Origin: G963665925 sp050596425
GTDB lineage: Bacteria; Bacillota; Clostridia; Peptostreptococcales; Acidaminobacteraceae
Direction of reading: 5' to 3'
Assembly: GCF_050596425.1 (NCBI RefSeq)
Contig: NZ_CP192292.1
Span: forward strand, 4,846,367-4,910,366
Length of the DNA stretch: 64,000 bases
Position numbers and translations under genes: made by a program. Below the pieces are notes generated by a model. The model had not been told where the DNA came from. It searched no databases and saw nothing but the letters and a program-made list of their open reading frames with translations. This document shows, one piece after another, positions 1 to 8,402 of the stretch. Position 1 is the stretch's first letter. Each line of letters starts with the position of its first letter.

Positions 1-565
1 CCACTGATGAAATGGATTTTTCAATATGATCTGACAGACCCATCCCTGTCATTTTATAATACTCTGAAGTGCTTTCATTTCCAAAGTATACACTGGACAG
101 ATCATGGGTTGAAACTAAAATTGAATTGATGGTTTCAGTCCTGCTCGACAAGGTGTTATCGAGTCCCAGCATCGTCTGCATGTCTCCAAGTGTCATGTCA
201 AAAGGCATTTTAAATCGTACCGCGCGACTTTTTACCATTTCAACCCACCGCTTCTCATCAATTGATTCAAAACTTGACAGACTTTGAGGACTCTGAAAAT
301 ATGTTGCGAGTTCTGCCTGAACATTTCTCCATAAACTGGCGTTTTCCTCTGCATAGTTTTGAGTATAAACACCGCCCCCAAAACTAATAATAAAGCTTTG
401 GGGGCTGAAGATTTCTTTGATATCAAATGTTTTTTCAACAGCCAACGCTTGAATAGAGTTGTCCTGTCGGTCGGTTGAGAGACTTAACATAAGTTGTCCA
501 GTTAAGACGATACAGAGAATAAATAAGGATACTAAAGTCGTTGACTTAAGCATTTCTCTGTTCAT
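1..565 (-). CDS. YycH-like WalK regulator, 3' end cut off
   Basis: The first 188 residues are visible; the rest lies left of the window. The protein starts MNREMLKSTTLVSLFILCI, a single N-terminal membrane anchor followed by an extracellular part without a recognisable enzyme motif. In Bacillus, YycH is an extracytoplasmic modulator of the WalK kinase and its gene follows walK. The assignment here rests on that position (last visible gene of the walR-walK block) and on the anchor topology; the sequence itself shows no decisive motif. The start at 565 was chosen because the anchor follows it directly; a purine-rich GGGAGG precedes it by a few bases. The start lies 17 bases after the stop of the upstream secreted protein, so the two are co-transcribed. 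Confidence 0.55.
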   Translation of the reverse strand, partial: MNREMLKSTTLVSLFILCIVLTGQLMLSLSTDRQDNSIQALAVEKTFDIKEIFSPQSFIISFGGGVYTQNYAEENASLWRNVQAELATYFQSPQSLSSFESIDEKRWVEMVKSRAVRFKMPFDMTLGDMQTMLGLDNTLSSRTETINSILVSTHDLSSVYFGNESTSEYYKMTGMGLSDHIEKSISSV

Positions 566-582
566 TTATCTGCCTCCCATTA

Positions 583-1668
583 TTACTCGCCAGACTTTTT
601 CGCACCAGTTTGGCTGTCTTCATCTGACGAAGAATTATCTGAATCCGATTCGTCGGTTTTTAATGTCTCATCATTTTCAGAACTTGATTCTGCTTTTGAA
701 TCCGTTGAATCATCATCGCTTCCCTTTGCAGGAAGAATAAGTTCACCCACGTTAGAAGGCATAGCATCTTTAATATCCTCTTCCGTAAGCTCTTCATTTT
801 TGATGATCTCAAACTCAATAACATCTATAATGTCTTTGCTTTGACTCTCCGTAAACTCAAACTTGTAGAGTCCCGGTGAAATTTTTTCTACAGTTTTTTG
901 ATAGTAAGGCAATATGCCTGTATCTGTCAGGTCTTCTGGACCAAATAGTGGCACTTCGAAGATTGCTCCATATGCTTTTTTTGCTAGAGTGTAGTTGTCG
1001 CAAAGAGCCTTGGTTTCTTCCACATCTATCAGATAGGCCTCTATGATTTCCAGCTCAGATTCTGAGTATTCATGGCCTTCTTCATGACCATCCTCAAAAA
1101 CATTCATATAAGCTTCATAAGACTCTTCTAAGTCTTCAAGTTTGTCTTCGAATGCACTGCGTGCTTTTTTATAGGCTTTAATAACATCTTGTCTTTCGCC
1201 TGATGATAATTTATCTTTTTGTAAAAGGGCCTCTGACCCATTAATAATACTGCCTGAATCAGAAGATGTATTCTCTGGATCTTCATTAGGTTTTTCTGCG
1301 TCCGTGCCACCCTCGAATGATTCTTTAGCAGAATCCCGTGCGACAATACTGCCACCGCTAATCACTCGAAAAGGGATTTCATCTGCCATAACAACCATTT
1401 CAGATGTACATGCATCATCTAAATATGCATTGTGCGCTGAAGGCATGACTTTGTACAGGCTGACATAGACAGGATAATCGCCCTCAGATCGGATGGAAAT
1501 CGCCATGGAATCTTTAATGAAAACCTGACGTTCTGTCCCAATTTGGGGTTCAATAATCGTGATGTCACCTGCGTTTACTGGATTCAATTGTATGCTAGCG
1601 AATGACGCTGTTGACAACATCAGCACAAACATTGTTGCCAAAATGAAGGTAAGTCCCTTTTTATACAT
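583..1668 (-). CDS. unknown secreted acidic protein between walK and yycH
   Basis: 361 residues from the ATG at 1668, which begins a clear signal peptide (MYKKGLTFILATMFVLMLS, cleavage probably near ASFAS). An in-frame start 15 codons upstream would put charged residues before the signal and was not chosen. The middle (about 155-230) is a charged, probably helical or coiled segment with Tyr/Glu/Lys repeats. The last 45 residues are very rich in Ser, Asp and Glu and look disordered. I recognise no domain. The gene sits between walK and the YycH-like gene, where Bacillus has none. It may be an exported structural or regulatory element of the Wal system, but that is inferred from position only. 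Confidence 0.75.
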   Translation of the reverse strand: MYKKGLTFILATMFVLMLSTASFASIQLNPVNAGDITIIEPQIGTERQVFIKDSMAISIRSEGDYPVYVSLYKVMPSAHNAYLDDACTSEMVVMADEIPFRVISGGSIVARDSAKESFEGGTDAEKPNEDPENTSSDSGSIINGSEALLQKDKLSSGERQDVIKAYKKARSAFEDKLEDLEESYEAYMNVFEDGHEEGHEYSESELEIIEAYLIDVEETKALCDNYTLAKKAYGAIFEVPLFGPEDLTDTGILPYYQKTVEKISPGLYKFEFTESQSKDIIDVIEFEIIKNEELTEEDIKDAMPSNVGELILPAKGSDDDSTDSKAESSSENDETLKTDESDSDNSSSDEDSQTGAKKSGE

Positions 1669-1877
1669 ACATATCCAACCTAACTTTGATCGCTTGCAAA
1701 AGCATAACACCATGTCATACTTTGCGAACCACTCAACTTAAAAATTCTACAGACAATTTACAATAAATTTAGTTCTATTTTCATTATCATTATACACAAG
1801 GAATATTACAGCAATATTACACCACTTTTAAGTCAAGATTACACAATTCGACCTTATTCGACATTCAAAATTTATTT

Positions 1878-3668
1878 CTATGTCTGATCCATGTCCATTT
1901 TCATAGGAATCCTTACTAAAATAGACGTGCCTGATCCAACTTTTGAATCAATTTCTATTTCCCCTTGGTGGAGTTCAACTATTTCTTTTGCAATAGATAA
2001 GCCAAGTCCAGTGCCACCCATATTTCTGGATCTTGCCTTGTCCACGCGGTAGAATCTGTCAAAAATTCTTGCCAAGTGTTTTTTACTTATACCTATGCCC
2101 GTGTCGTCGACCCGAATTTGCACATGGTCATCTAACTGGGTTATAAAGGCTTTGATTCGTCCATTTTCAGGTGTGTACTTTATGGCGTTTGAAAGTATAT
2201 TGAGCATAACCTGTTCAATCCGGTCATAGTCAAAATAGCCAACAACCTCATCTACATCAGCAATAAACTTAATTTGCTGATTCTTAGACTTTGCTGTCAC
2301 TTCTACCTTCATTATGGCTTTTTTAAGCAGTGTGACATAATCATGGTACTCAAACTCCAAGTCCACTTTTCGTGCATCGAAATTTGAGAGTTGAAGCAGA
2401 TCTCGCACAAGTCTTGTCATTCGATCGGCTTCTGAATTGACAACGGAAAGGAACTGCTGTGTCATTTCTTTATCATCGATCATGCCATCTAGAATTGTCT
2501 CTGTATAACTTTTAATACTGGTTAGTGGGGTTTTAAGTTCATGAGAAACATTTGCCACAAACTCCCGTCGCATGTCTTCAAGACGTTGGGCTTCTGTTAT
2601 ATCCTGTATAAGGAATACGAAACCGTTTTTATCTCCCTCATCATTAGTATATGGGGCAAAACTAATTTTTATATAGCTGTTTTCAATCTGCTCAGTTAAA
2701 GAACCTGTCCAGTCTGGATTATTAAACATAAGGTTATCAAGAACCAGACTCCTGTCAATGCGCAGTGCTATTTCATTAAAATCTCTCTCGTGTTCATCGA
2801 TCTTGAGGATCCCTCTCGCCTTGGGATTGATGTGAATGATTTCGCCATTTCTATCCGCTGCTATGAGACCATCATCCATATGATTTATAATCGTTTCAAG
2901 CTTGCTCTTTTCTCTGGATATCTCCCGCATACTTGTATTGAGCCGTCCAGTTAGATAATTGAAGGTATCAGCCAACTGACCAATTTCATCATCTGATCTT
3001 ACTTGTACGACCTGATTAAAGTCACCCTGGGCAAGTTTTGCAACACGCATGGTAACGTCATTAATGGGGTCTGTGATCGTTCTCGCAATAAAGAAACCCA
3101 GAAGAATTGTAAAACCAGATGATAGAACAATCGACTGAATAATAATAATAATTGACTTGTTGAGAGTATCAAAAATCTCCCTAAGATCAGATCGAAGATA
3201 CAGGGCACCTGTGACCTTGCCCGTATGAATCACGGGGAAAATCATGTCCTTTGTTCTAAAAATGACACTGCCACTTTGAATGCTTTCAATGGACTCTGAA
3301 CTCCGTCCGTTGAGCCCTGAAAGAAGCAGGTCCAGCTCTAGAACTTCATCAGCTGAAATGCCGACGTTCTCCGTTGTTGTGGCAATAATACTGCTATTGC
3401 TTCTATCAATAACATAAATTTCCTTATTGATACCAACACCCTGTACACCAACTATAATTTCTTCAATTTTATCTTGGCTTGAAGCCAGATCGTCGTATCT
3501 TTCCAGTTTTGGTAAAACCAGTTCAGAAATTTCGCTTAACTCCTTTGTAACATTGCTAAAATGATATTCCTGAATAGACTGGATAATAAAAACGCCTGCG
3601 ATAATCATTGCGATAAACACGAGCATGAAATAGATAATAATAAACTTCCATCTTATGCTCTTAAACAT
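1878..3668 (-). CDS. walK: sensor histidine kinase WalK
   Basis: Membrane kinase of the essential WalRK system, which controls cell-wall hydrolases in Firmicutes. 596 residues, close to the usual 600 or so. Order: TM1 about 9-29, extracellular sensor about 30-168, TM2 about 172-195, HAMP about 195-247, PAS about 255-350, HisKA with phosphoacceptor His376 in the motif VANVSHELKTPLTS, and an ATP-binding domain with N box (ILSNAIKYTP), DTGIGI and GGTGLGLSIAK. All catalytic motifs are intact. It starts 6 bases after the walR stop, so the two form an operon. Confidence 0.97.
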   Translation of the reverse strand: MFKSIRWKFIIIYFMLVFIAMIIAGVFIIQSIQEYHFSNVTKELSEISELVLPKLERYDDLASSQDKIEEIIVGVQGVGINKEIYVIDRSNSSIIATTTENVGISADEVLELDLLLSGLNGRSSESIESIQSGSVIFRTKDMIFPVIHTGKVTGALYLRSDLREIFDTLNKSIIIIIQSIVLSSGFTILLGFFIARTITDPINDVTMRVAKLAQGDFNQVVQVRSDDEIGQLADTFNYLTGRLNTSMREISREKSKLETIINHMDDGLIAADRNGEIIHINPKARGILKIDEHERDFNEIALRIDRSLVLDNLMFNNPDWTGSLTEQIENSYIKISFAPYTNDEGDKNGFVFLIQDITEAQRLEDMRREFVANVSHELKTPLTSIKSYTETILDGMIDDKEMTQQFLSVVNSEADRMTRLVRDLLQLSNFDARKVDLEFEYHDYVTLLKKAIMKVEVTAKSKNQQIKFIADVDEVVGYFDYDRIEQVMLNILSNAIKYTPENGRIKAFITQLDDHVQIRVDDTGIGISKKHLARIFDRFYRVDKARSRNMGGTGLGLSIAKEIVELHQGEIEIDSKVGSGTSILVRIPMKMDMDQT

Positions 3669-3674
3669 AGGGTT

Positions 3675-4370
3675 TTATGTCCTCCTGAAATAGTATCCTA
3701 CACCACGCTTCGTTAAAATATATTTTGGACTGCTTGAATCATCTTCGACTTTTTCTCTCAATCTTCGAACAGTAACATCCACTGTACGGATATCGCCAAA
3801 ATACTCATATCCCCAAACATCTTTAAGGAGTTGCTCTCTTGAAAAGATCTGATTTTCTTGGGTTGCCAAGTACTTAAGCAGTTCAAATTCTCTTAGCGTC
3901 AGCTCAATAATTTCATCATCTTTGCTGACTTCATAACGGTCTAAGTCAATGCTTAAGTTGCCTGATTCAATGACACTGACTTCGCTGGTTTCAGCTGTGC
4001 CATCCATATCTATTCTTCTTAAGTTGGCCTTAACCCTGGCTATGAGTTCACGCATGCCAAAAGGCTTTGTGATATAGTCATCTGCGCCAAGTTCAAGCCC
4101 CAGGACCTTGTCCACTTCCTCTTCTTTTGCCGTTAGCATAATGATCGGCGTTGAATGCTTTTCTCGAATTTTCCGACACACCTGAAAACCATCCATTTTA
4201 GGAAGCATGACGTCCAGGAGCATTAAATCTGGAAGCACTTGATCATGAAGTTTCACAGCCTCTTCACCATCATAAGCAACCACAACTGTGAATCCTTCTT
4301 TTACTAAGTTAAACTTAATTATGTCTGAAATCGGCTTTTCATCATCTACAACTAGAATTTTCTTATCCAT
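3675..4370 (-). CDS. walR: response regulator WalR
   Basis: OmpR-family response regulator, 231 residues. The receiver domain has the acidic pair D9/D10, phosphoacceptor Asp53 (MLLDVMLPK) and Lys102 (TKPF). The C-terminal winged helix ends with the typical TVDVTVRRLREK recognition region and the VGYYFR wing. It pairs with the kinase that follows immediately. An AGGTG ribosome site precedes the ATG. Upstream (4401-4425) there is a TATAAT on the minus strand, but I could not find a convincing -35. Confidence 0.97.
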   Translation of the reverse strand: MDKKILVVDDEKPISDIIKFNLVKEGFTVVVAYDGEEAVKLHDQVLPDLMLLDVMLPKMDGFQVCRKIREKHSTPIIMLTAKEEEVDKVLGLELGADDYITKPFGMRELIARVKANLRRIDMDGTAETSEVSVIESGNLSIDLDRYEVSKDDEIIELTLREFELLKYLATQENQIFSREQLLKDVWGYEYFGDIRTVDVTVRRLREKVEDDSSSPKYILTKRGVGYYFRRT

Positions 4371-4588
4371 AGTTTCACCTCGATTATGTTATACGCCTAT
4401 TATATTCTCTCTTAAATAAGTGCCTTACAAAACAACACATCATCAGCCCACTCTAAAAATCTTTATGCATCAAAACGATGACCGCATGACAGTGACATGA
4501 CTTTGTGGTTTTGAAGACCCTTGAAATGAATATAACCCCTAAAACCAGATGCATCATGTTCTTTGACGTATCTGGATAACTTGATCTA

Positions 4589-4624
4589 ACAAAAAATACC
4601 GCCATGCTTGCACATAGCGGTATT
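4589..4624 (-). terminator. rho-independent terminator after M23 hydrolase gene
   Basis: The arms AATACCGC and GCGGTATT flank a 14-base loop, and on the minus strand a run of six T follows. It lies 15 bases after the stop of the M23 peptidase gene and separates it from walR. Confidence 0.85.
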
Positions 4625-4638
4625 AACTCTCTTCATCA

Positions 4639-6159
4639 TTAGTAAGAAATGTAGCCAGTCGGATTCACAGGCACCCCATTTTTCTGAATTTCAAAGTGAA
4701 GGTGAGGACCTGTACTTCGTCCTGTATTGCCTGAGGCAGCAATGGTCTGCCCTTTGAAGACCTTGTCTCCCTTTCTTACATACAGCTTTGAGTTATGTGC
4801 ATACAACGTCTTCATATTCGCACCATGGTCAATGATAACACACTTACCATAGCCACCCTTTGTGCCAGAAAATATTACCACGCCGCCGTCTGCTGCTGTT
4901 ACTGGTGTTCCTGTTGGAATACCAACATCAATACCTGTATGCTTTCGCCCCCATCTCCATCCGAATCCAGATGTGATGTAACCACGGCTTGTTGGCTTTG
5001 CAAACACGCCTGTTCCTTTTCTTGGTGGCGGATCTTTCGTACCTCTATAAACAACCTTTGTCGTTGGCTCTTCAAGAATTTCTTCTTTTGTAACAATACG
5101 GCCAACTTCAAGACCATTCACACGGTAAACTTCGGCTTCTACAAAACGTTCACCCAAGTCACCTTTGACTTTTGTCCTATATTCCCCTTGGAACATAGAC
5201 GCAGTGTCTTCATATTCTATGTCATACTGAATATCATCGTTATACTCAGCTGATTCCACTGTATATACACTAATAAGCGGTCTAGGAACAACCAGGCTTA
5301 TTTGTTGTCCAATTTGGAGTCTTTCAGGCACAACTTCAGGATTGGCCTTTACAAGATCGTTAACCGGGATGCCATAGCCCTTAGCAATGACCCAGAAGTT
5401 TTCACCCTTTTCAACAATATGACGCTTTTGTTCATTTGTGCCTCGAACTATGTATTCAAGTACCGTATCAGGGTCTTTAAACTCAGTCCACTTGCCGACT
5501 GGTTTATAGGCTTTGGTTATTTCTACATTCTCTTGGAAATATGTTCGGATGTACTCAACTTCCTCTTCATTTTTGTATCTGTTTTTTAGAGAATCAAGTA
5601 CATATTCAGCTTCTTCACGGGTTCCAAAATAAGCCACCGGTATATCATTGGCTCTGATTTCATAGCCCCTAACAGAAATGCCCGCTGTCATTTCCATGCC
5701 TGTCATAAGCTTTTCATACAAAATATCTTCTTCAGACATTTCCTGTGCAAGCTCCTGGCTTTCACCATCAAGCTGTCCATTTAGTTCTGCAACCGCACTG
5801 GATGCCTTTAATGCCTCTACACTCACTTTTTCCGAAGCCTCTGGTGCTTGTAAAGCTTGTGCTGAAGACGTGTTAACACCAGAAGGTGTCCCATTTGGAA
5901 TAAAGGATGTCACCGTAAATGCTACGACAGCCAGAACAGCAAGTGCAACGCCTGCATAAACAGGGCGCTGGTTATCTTCAATAAATCTATTAATTTTATA
6001 TTTGAAATCATAGCGGTTTGATCTTGCGCCTTGATAATATGACTTATTACGTTTTGAACGCTTTAAGCTCTGGTAACCCCCATAAAAAGGGCTTGCCAAG
6101 GCCGCAACAAACCAAGCCAGTTTGTCTAGAAACTGATCTTTATAGTCTTTGTTTTTCAT
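4639..6159 (-). CDS. membrane-anchored LysM-G5-M23 endopeptidase
   Basis: 506 residues. Order: cytoplasmic basic N-terminus, one TM segment about 68-87, a linker, LysM peptidoglycan-binding domain about 246-292 (RHIVEKGENFWVIAKGYGI), G5 domain about 297-373, and a LytM/M23 metallopeptidase about 395-503. The M23 zinc and catalytic residues are present: H407 and D411 in KHTGID, and H486/H488 in GPHLHFE. It should cut peptide crosslinks in peptidoglycan on the outer face. It is adjacent to walRK and would be a plausible WalR target, which I infer from position and family only. A terminator follows it. Confidence 0.93.
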   Translation of the reverse strand: MKNKDYKDQFLDKLAWFVAALASPFYGGYQSLKRSKRNKSYYQGARSNRYDFKYKINRFIEDNQRPVYAGVALAVLAVVAFTVTSFIPNGTPSGVNTSSAQALQAPEASEKVSVEALKASSAVAELNGQLDGESQELAQEMSEEDILYEKLMTGMEMTAGISVRGYEIRANDIPVAYFGTREEAEYVLDSLKNRYKNEEEVEYIRTYFQENVEITKAYKPVGKWTEFKDPDTVLEYIVRGTNEQKRHIVEKGENFWVIAKGYGIPVNDLVKANPEVVPERLQIGQQISLVVPRPLISVYTVESAEYNDDIQYDIEYEDTASMFQGEYRTKVKGDLGERFVEAEVYRVNGLEVGRIVTKEEILEEPTTKVVYRGTKDPPPRKGTGVFAKPTSRGYITSGFGWRWGRKHTGIDVGIPTGTPVTAADGGVVIFSGTKGGYGKCVIIDHGANMKTLYAHNSKLYVRKGDKVFKGQTIAASGNTGRSTGPHLHFEIQKNGVPVNPTGYISY

Positions 6160-6250
6160 ATTTAGCCCCTGTTTTATAATCTGTCCATTAACCTTTTAAT
6201 AGCTGCCATCAAATTATATGTCATTTTCTTCAAAGTCAGAGTTCTCGTAT

Positions 6251-6277
6251 TCTACATAAGTATAACATATTATGTAG
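6251..6277. repeat. palindrome upstream of M23 gene
   Basis: The arms CTACATAA and TTATGTAG are separated by 10 bases, about 95 bases upstream of the M23 hydrolase start. On the minus strand the centre contains TATACT, so this could be an operator over a promoter. No T run follows, so it is unlikely to be a terminator. Confidence 0.4.
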
Positions 6278-6297
6278 ACTCAAAGAATATATGAATA

Positions 6298-6334
6298 CAA
6301 AAAACTTCCTACCATTTAATTATGATAGGAAGTT
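6298..6334 (-). terminator. rho-independent terminator after purA
   Basis: The arms ACTTCCTATCA and TGGTAGGAAGT (one mismatch) surround a short AT loop and are followed by TTTTTT on the minus strand, 20 bases after the purA stop. Confidence 0.85.
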
Positions 6335-6353
6335 TGTTTTATATCTAGGGCTA

Positions 6354-7640
6354 TTAGTCTCTGTAGACTCTGTCTCGGATAATTGTCTGCGATCGTTTCG
6401 GACCCACAGAAATGATTTTAACAGGTACCCCTGTCAGAGCTTCAATACGGTTTACGTAATTCTGACAGTTTTCCGGTAAGTCATCAAATGATTCTGCTCC
6501 AGTGATGTCTTCAGTCCAACCTGGAAGTGTTTCATAAACAGGTTCACACTTCTCAAGAAGGGAAAGACTCGCTGGATAGTCTTCGATGATTTCATCACCG
6601 CATTTATAGGCCGTACAAATTTTCACTTCATCAAATCCTGTCAGGACATCAAGAAGCATAAGTGACATAGCTGTCATTCCATTTACGCGAGCCGCATAAT
6701 TTACAATAACAGTATCTAACCATCCACAACGTCTTGCACGACCTGTTGTCGTACCGAACTCGTGACCTTGTACACGGATTCTTTCACCAATTTCATCATC
6801 AAGTTCTGTGACAAATGGTCCCATGCCAACACGTGTTGTGTATGCCTTTGTGATACCAAGAACTTCTTCGATCTTATTTGGTCCCACGCCAGAACCGATT
6901 GCAAAACCACCTGAAATTGGGTGGGAGCTCGTTACATATGGGTAAGTACCAAAATCAATATCAAGAAGTGTGCCCTGAGCACCTTCAAGAAGAACTTTTT
7001 TATTGTCTTTTACAGCGTCATATACTATTCTGACTGTGTCAGAAATGTAAGGACGAAGTCTATCTGCATAGCGCTTGTAATCTTCAACGATTTTATCAGC
7101 GTTTAAAGCTTCACCGCCATACACATTTTCGATAATTTTATTTTTATGTGCCACTTGCGCACGGAGTTTCGTTTCAAATGACTCGTCTAATAGGTCACAT
7201 ACGCGAAGACCTGAACGCTCAACTTTGTCCATATAACATGGGCCGATACCTTTTTTTGTTGTACCGATTTTAGCATCGCCACGCGCTTCTTCTGCAAGAC
7301 GGTCAATTTCCTTATGGTATGGAAATACAAGGTGTGCACGATCACTAATACGAATGTGATCTGTGTTGACGCCACGACCTTCAAGACCATCCAGTTCCTT
7401 TATTAAACTTTCCGGATCAACAACAACGCCATTTCCAATAACATTTGTTGTGTTTTCGTATAACACGCCCGATGGAATAAGGTGTAGTGCATATTTCTCA
7501 TCGCCAACAACGACAGTGTGACCTGCATTGTTACCACCTTGACCACGAACAACGACATCTGCTTCACTTGCCAGATAATCAATAACCTTGCCTTTGCCTT
7601 CGTCTCCCCACTGAGAGCCTACTATTACTACGGTTGACAT
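6354..7640 (-). CDS. purA: adenylosuccinate synthetase
   Basis: 428 residues, full length. It joins IMP and aspartate with GTP to form adenylosuccinate, the first step from IMP to AMP. Visible signatures: the N-terminal GSQWGDEGKGKVIDYLA phosphate loop, GNNAGHT, the IGTTKKGIGPCY segment, the GTTTGRARRCGW motif and the C-terminal VGPKRSQTI. The gene is monocistronic here, with its own promoter (7678-7706) and terminator (6298-6334). Confidence 0.98.
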   Translation of the reverse strand: MSTVVIVGSQWGDEGKGKVIDYLASEADVVVRGQGGNNAGHTVVVGDEKYALHLIPSGVLYENTTNVIGNGVVVDPESLIKELDGLEGRGVNTDHIRISDRAHLVFPYHKEIDRLAEEARGDAKIGTTKKGIGPCYMDKVERSGLRVCDLLDESFETKLRAQVAHKNKIIENVYGGEALNADKIVEDYKRYADRLRPYISDTVRIVYDAVKDNKKVLLEGAQGTLLDIDFGTYPYVTSSHPISGGFAIGSGVGPNKIEEVLGITKAYTTRVGMGPFVTELDDEIGERIRVQGHEFGTTTGRARRCGWLDTVIVNYAARVNGMTAMSLMLLDVLTGFDEVKICTAYKCGDEIIEDYPASLSLLEKCEPVYETLPGWTEDITGAESFDDLPENCQNYVNRIEALTGVPVKIISVGPKRSQTIIRDRVYRD

Positions 7641-7677
7641 ATTCGCACCTCACTTCTCTTCACGAACTTACACATAC

Positions 7678-7706
7678 ATACTAGCAGAACCGAATGGCAT
7701 CGTCAA
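7678..7706 (-). promoter_or_regulatory. sigma-A-type promoter of purA
   Basis: TTGACG at 7706-7701, a 17-base spacer and TAGTAT at 7683-7678 (minus strand), 38 bases before the purA start. Confidence 0.75.
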
Positions 7707-7738
7707 TCACTTTTCCGATTATTTTTTGCATAATAAAA

Positions 7739-7769
7739 ATACAATGTTCGTGTAATGAGGCGAACATTG
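7739..7769 (-). repeat. inverted repeat upstream of purA
   Basis: Perfect arms ACAATGTTCG and CGAACATTGT around 10 bases. On the minus strand a T-rich tail (ATTTTTATT) follows, so it may be a second terminator of the dnaB-acetyltransferase unit. The CGAACATT half-sites also resemble PurR boxes of Firmicutes, but the arms point the opposite way from the Bacillus arrangement. Confidence 0.5.
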
Positions 7770-7774
7770 TATAA

Positions 7775-7818
7775 TTAAACCGAATGATTAATATTAATAC
7801 CGACCATCATTCGGTTTT
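7775..7818. terminator. hairpin terminator overlapping the acetyltransferase stop
   Basis: The arms AAACCGAATGAT and ATCATTCGGTTT flank 17 bases. The T run is stronger on the plus strand; on the minus strand GGTTTAATTAT follows. The acetyltransferase stop codon lies in one arm. Confidence 0.6.
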
Positions 7819-8394
7819 TTTAATATAGCGACCAATAAATGCTGATTTGCTGATTTTCATATAGCAATAATTAACGTAAAGATTCTTTTTATCATGGTCA
7901 AAATCCGGGTATTCTCGGAGTATATCCTTCCGAAAACTCTGTTCTTCAAATGGTTCCCGCTTTTTTTCTATATGCTCAAACCCAATATTTTCATAGCAGG
8001 TGATGGCTCTTGTGTTGAATTCCGCTGTCTTTAAATGGATTTCATCAATAATAAAATTACGAAAGACCCTATGCAGATATAGACATATGGCACGGGTTCC
8101 GATGCCCCTTCCCAAATAGTTGGGGTCAATGGCAATACCCATTTCACCTTTTTTTTGCATCCAGCTGATGTTCTTCAATGTGATATAGCCAACAACTCGG
8201 TAGTTGACTTCAATGGCATAGATCCACCTTTTGAAAAAAACCTTCTTAGCCGCATACCAACGCTCAAGGTCAGAGCTTCTGCAGTAGGGGAAATTATATT
8301 GATAAAACCTGGGGTCATCATGGGTCCCCCATCTGGTCAGTGCTTCTGTGTCACCTAATTTAAAAGGTCGTAGACGAACATTCGTCTGCTCCAT
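7807..8394 (-). CDS. GNAT-family N-acetyltransferase (RimJ/RimL type)
   Basis: 195 residues with the acetyl-CoA fold: MGIAIDPNYLGRGIGTRAI is the beta4 / pyrophosphate-loop signature (R/Q-x-x-G-x-G), followed by TAEFNTRAITCYENIGFE, the conserved beta5-alpha4 region of RimL-like enzymes. The substrate is unknown; relatives acetylate protein N-termini, amino acids or antibiotics. It starts 8 bases after the dnaB stop and shares that transcript. The C-terminal 45 residues (basic, Lys/Arg/Tyr-rich) have no counterpart I recognise. Confidence 0.85.
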   Translation of the reverse strand: MEQTNVRLRPFKLGDTEALTRWGTHDDPRFYQYNFPYCRSSDLERWYAAKKVFFKRWIYAIEVNYRVVGYITLKNISWMQKKGEMGIAIDPNYLGRGIGTRAICLYLHRVFRNFIIDEIHLKTAEFNTRAITCYENIGFEHIEKKREPFEEQSFRKDILREYPDFDHDKKNLYVNYCYMKISKSAFIGRYIKKTE

Positions 8395-8402
8395 ACTGTC
8401 AC

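Noticed and set aside
4795..5253. 152-codon plus-strand ORF inside the M23 gene
   Set aside because: Cys-rich antisense shadow of a clear gene; no ribosome site.
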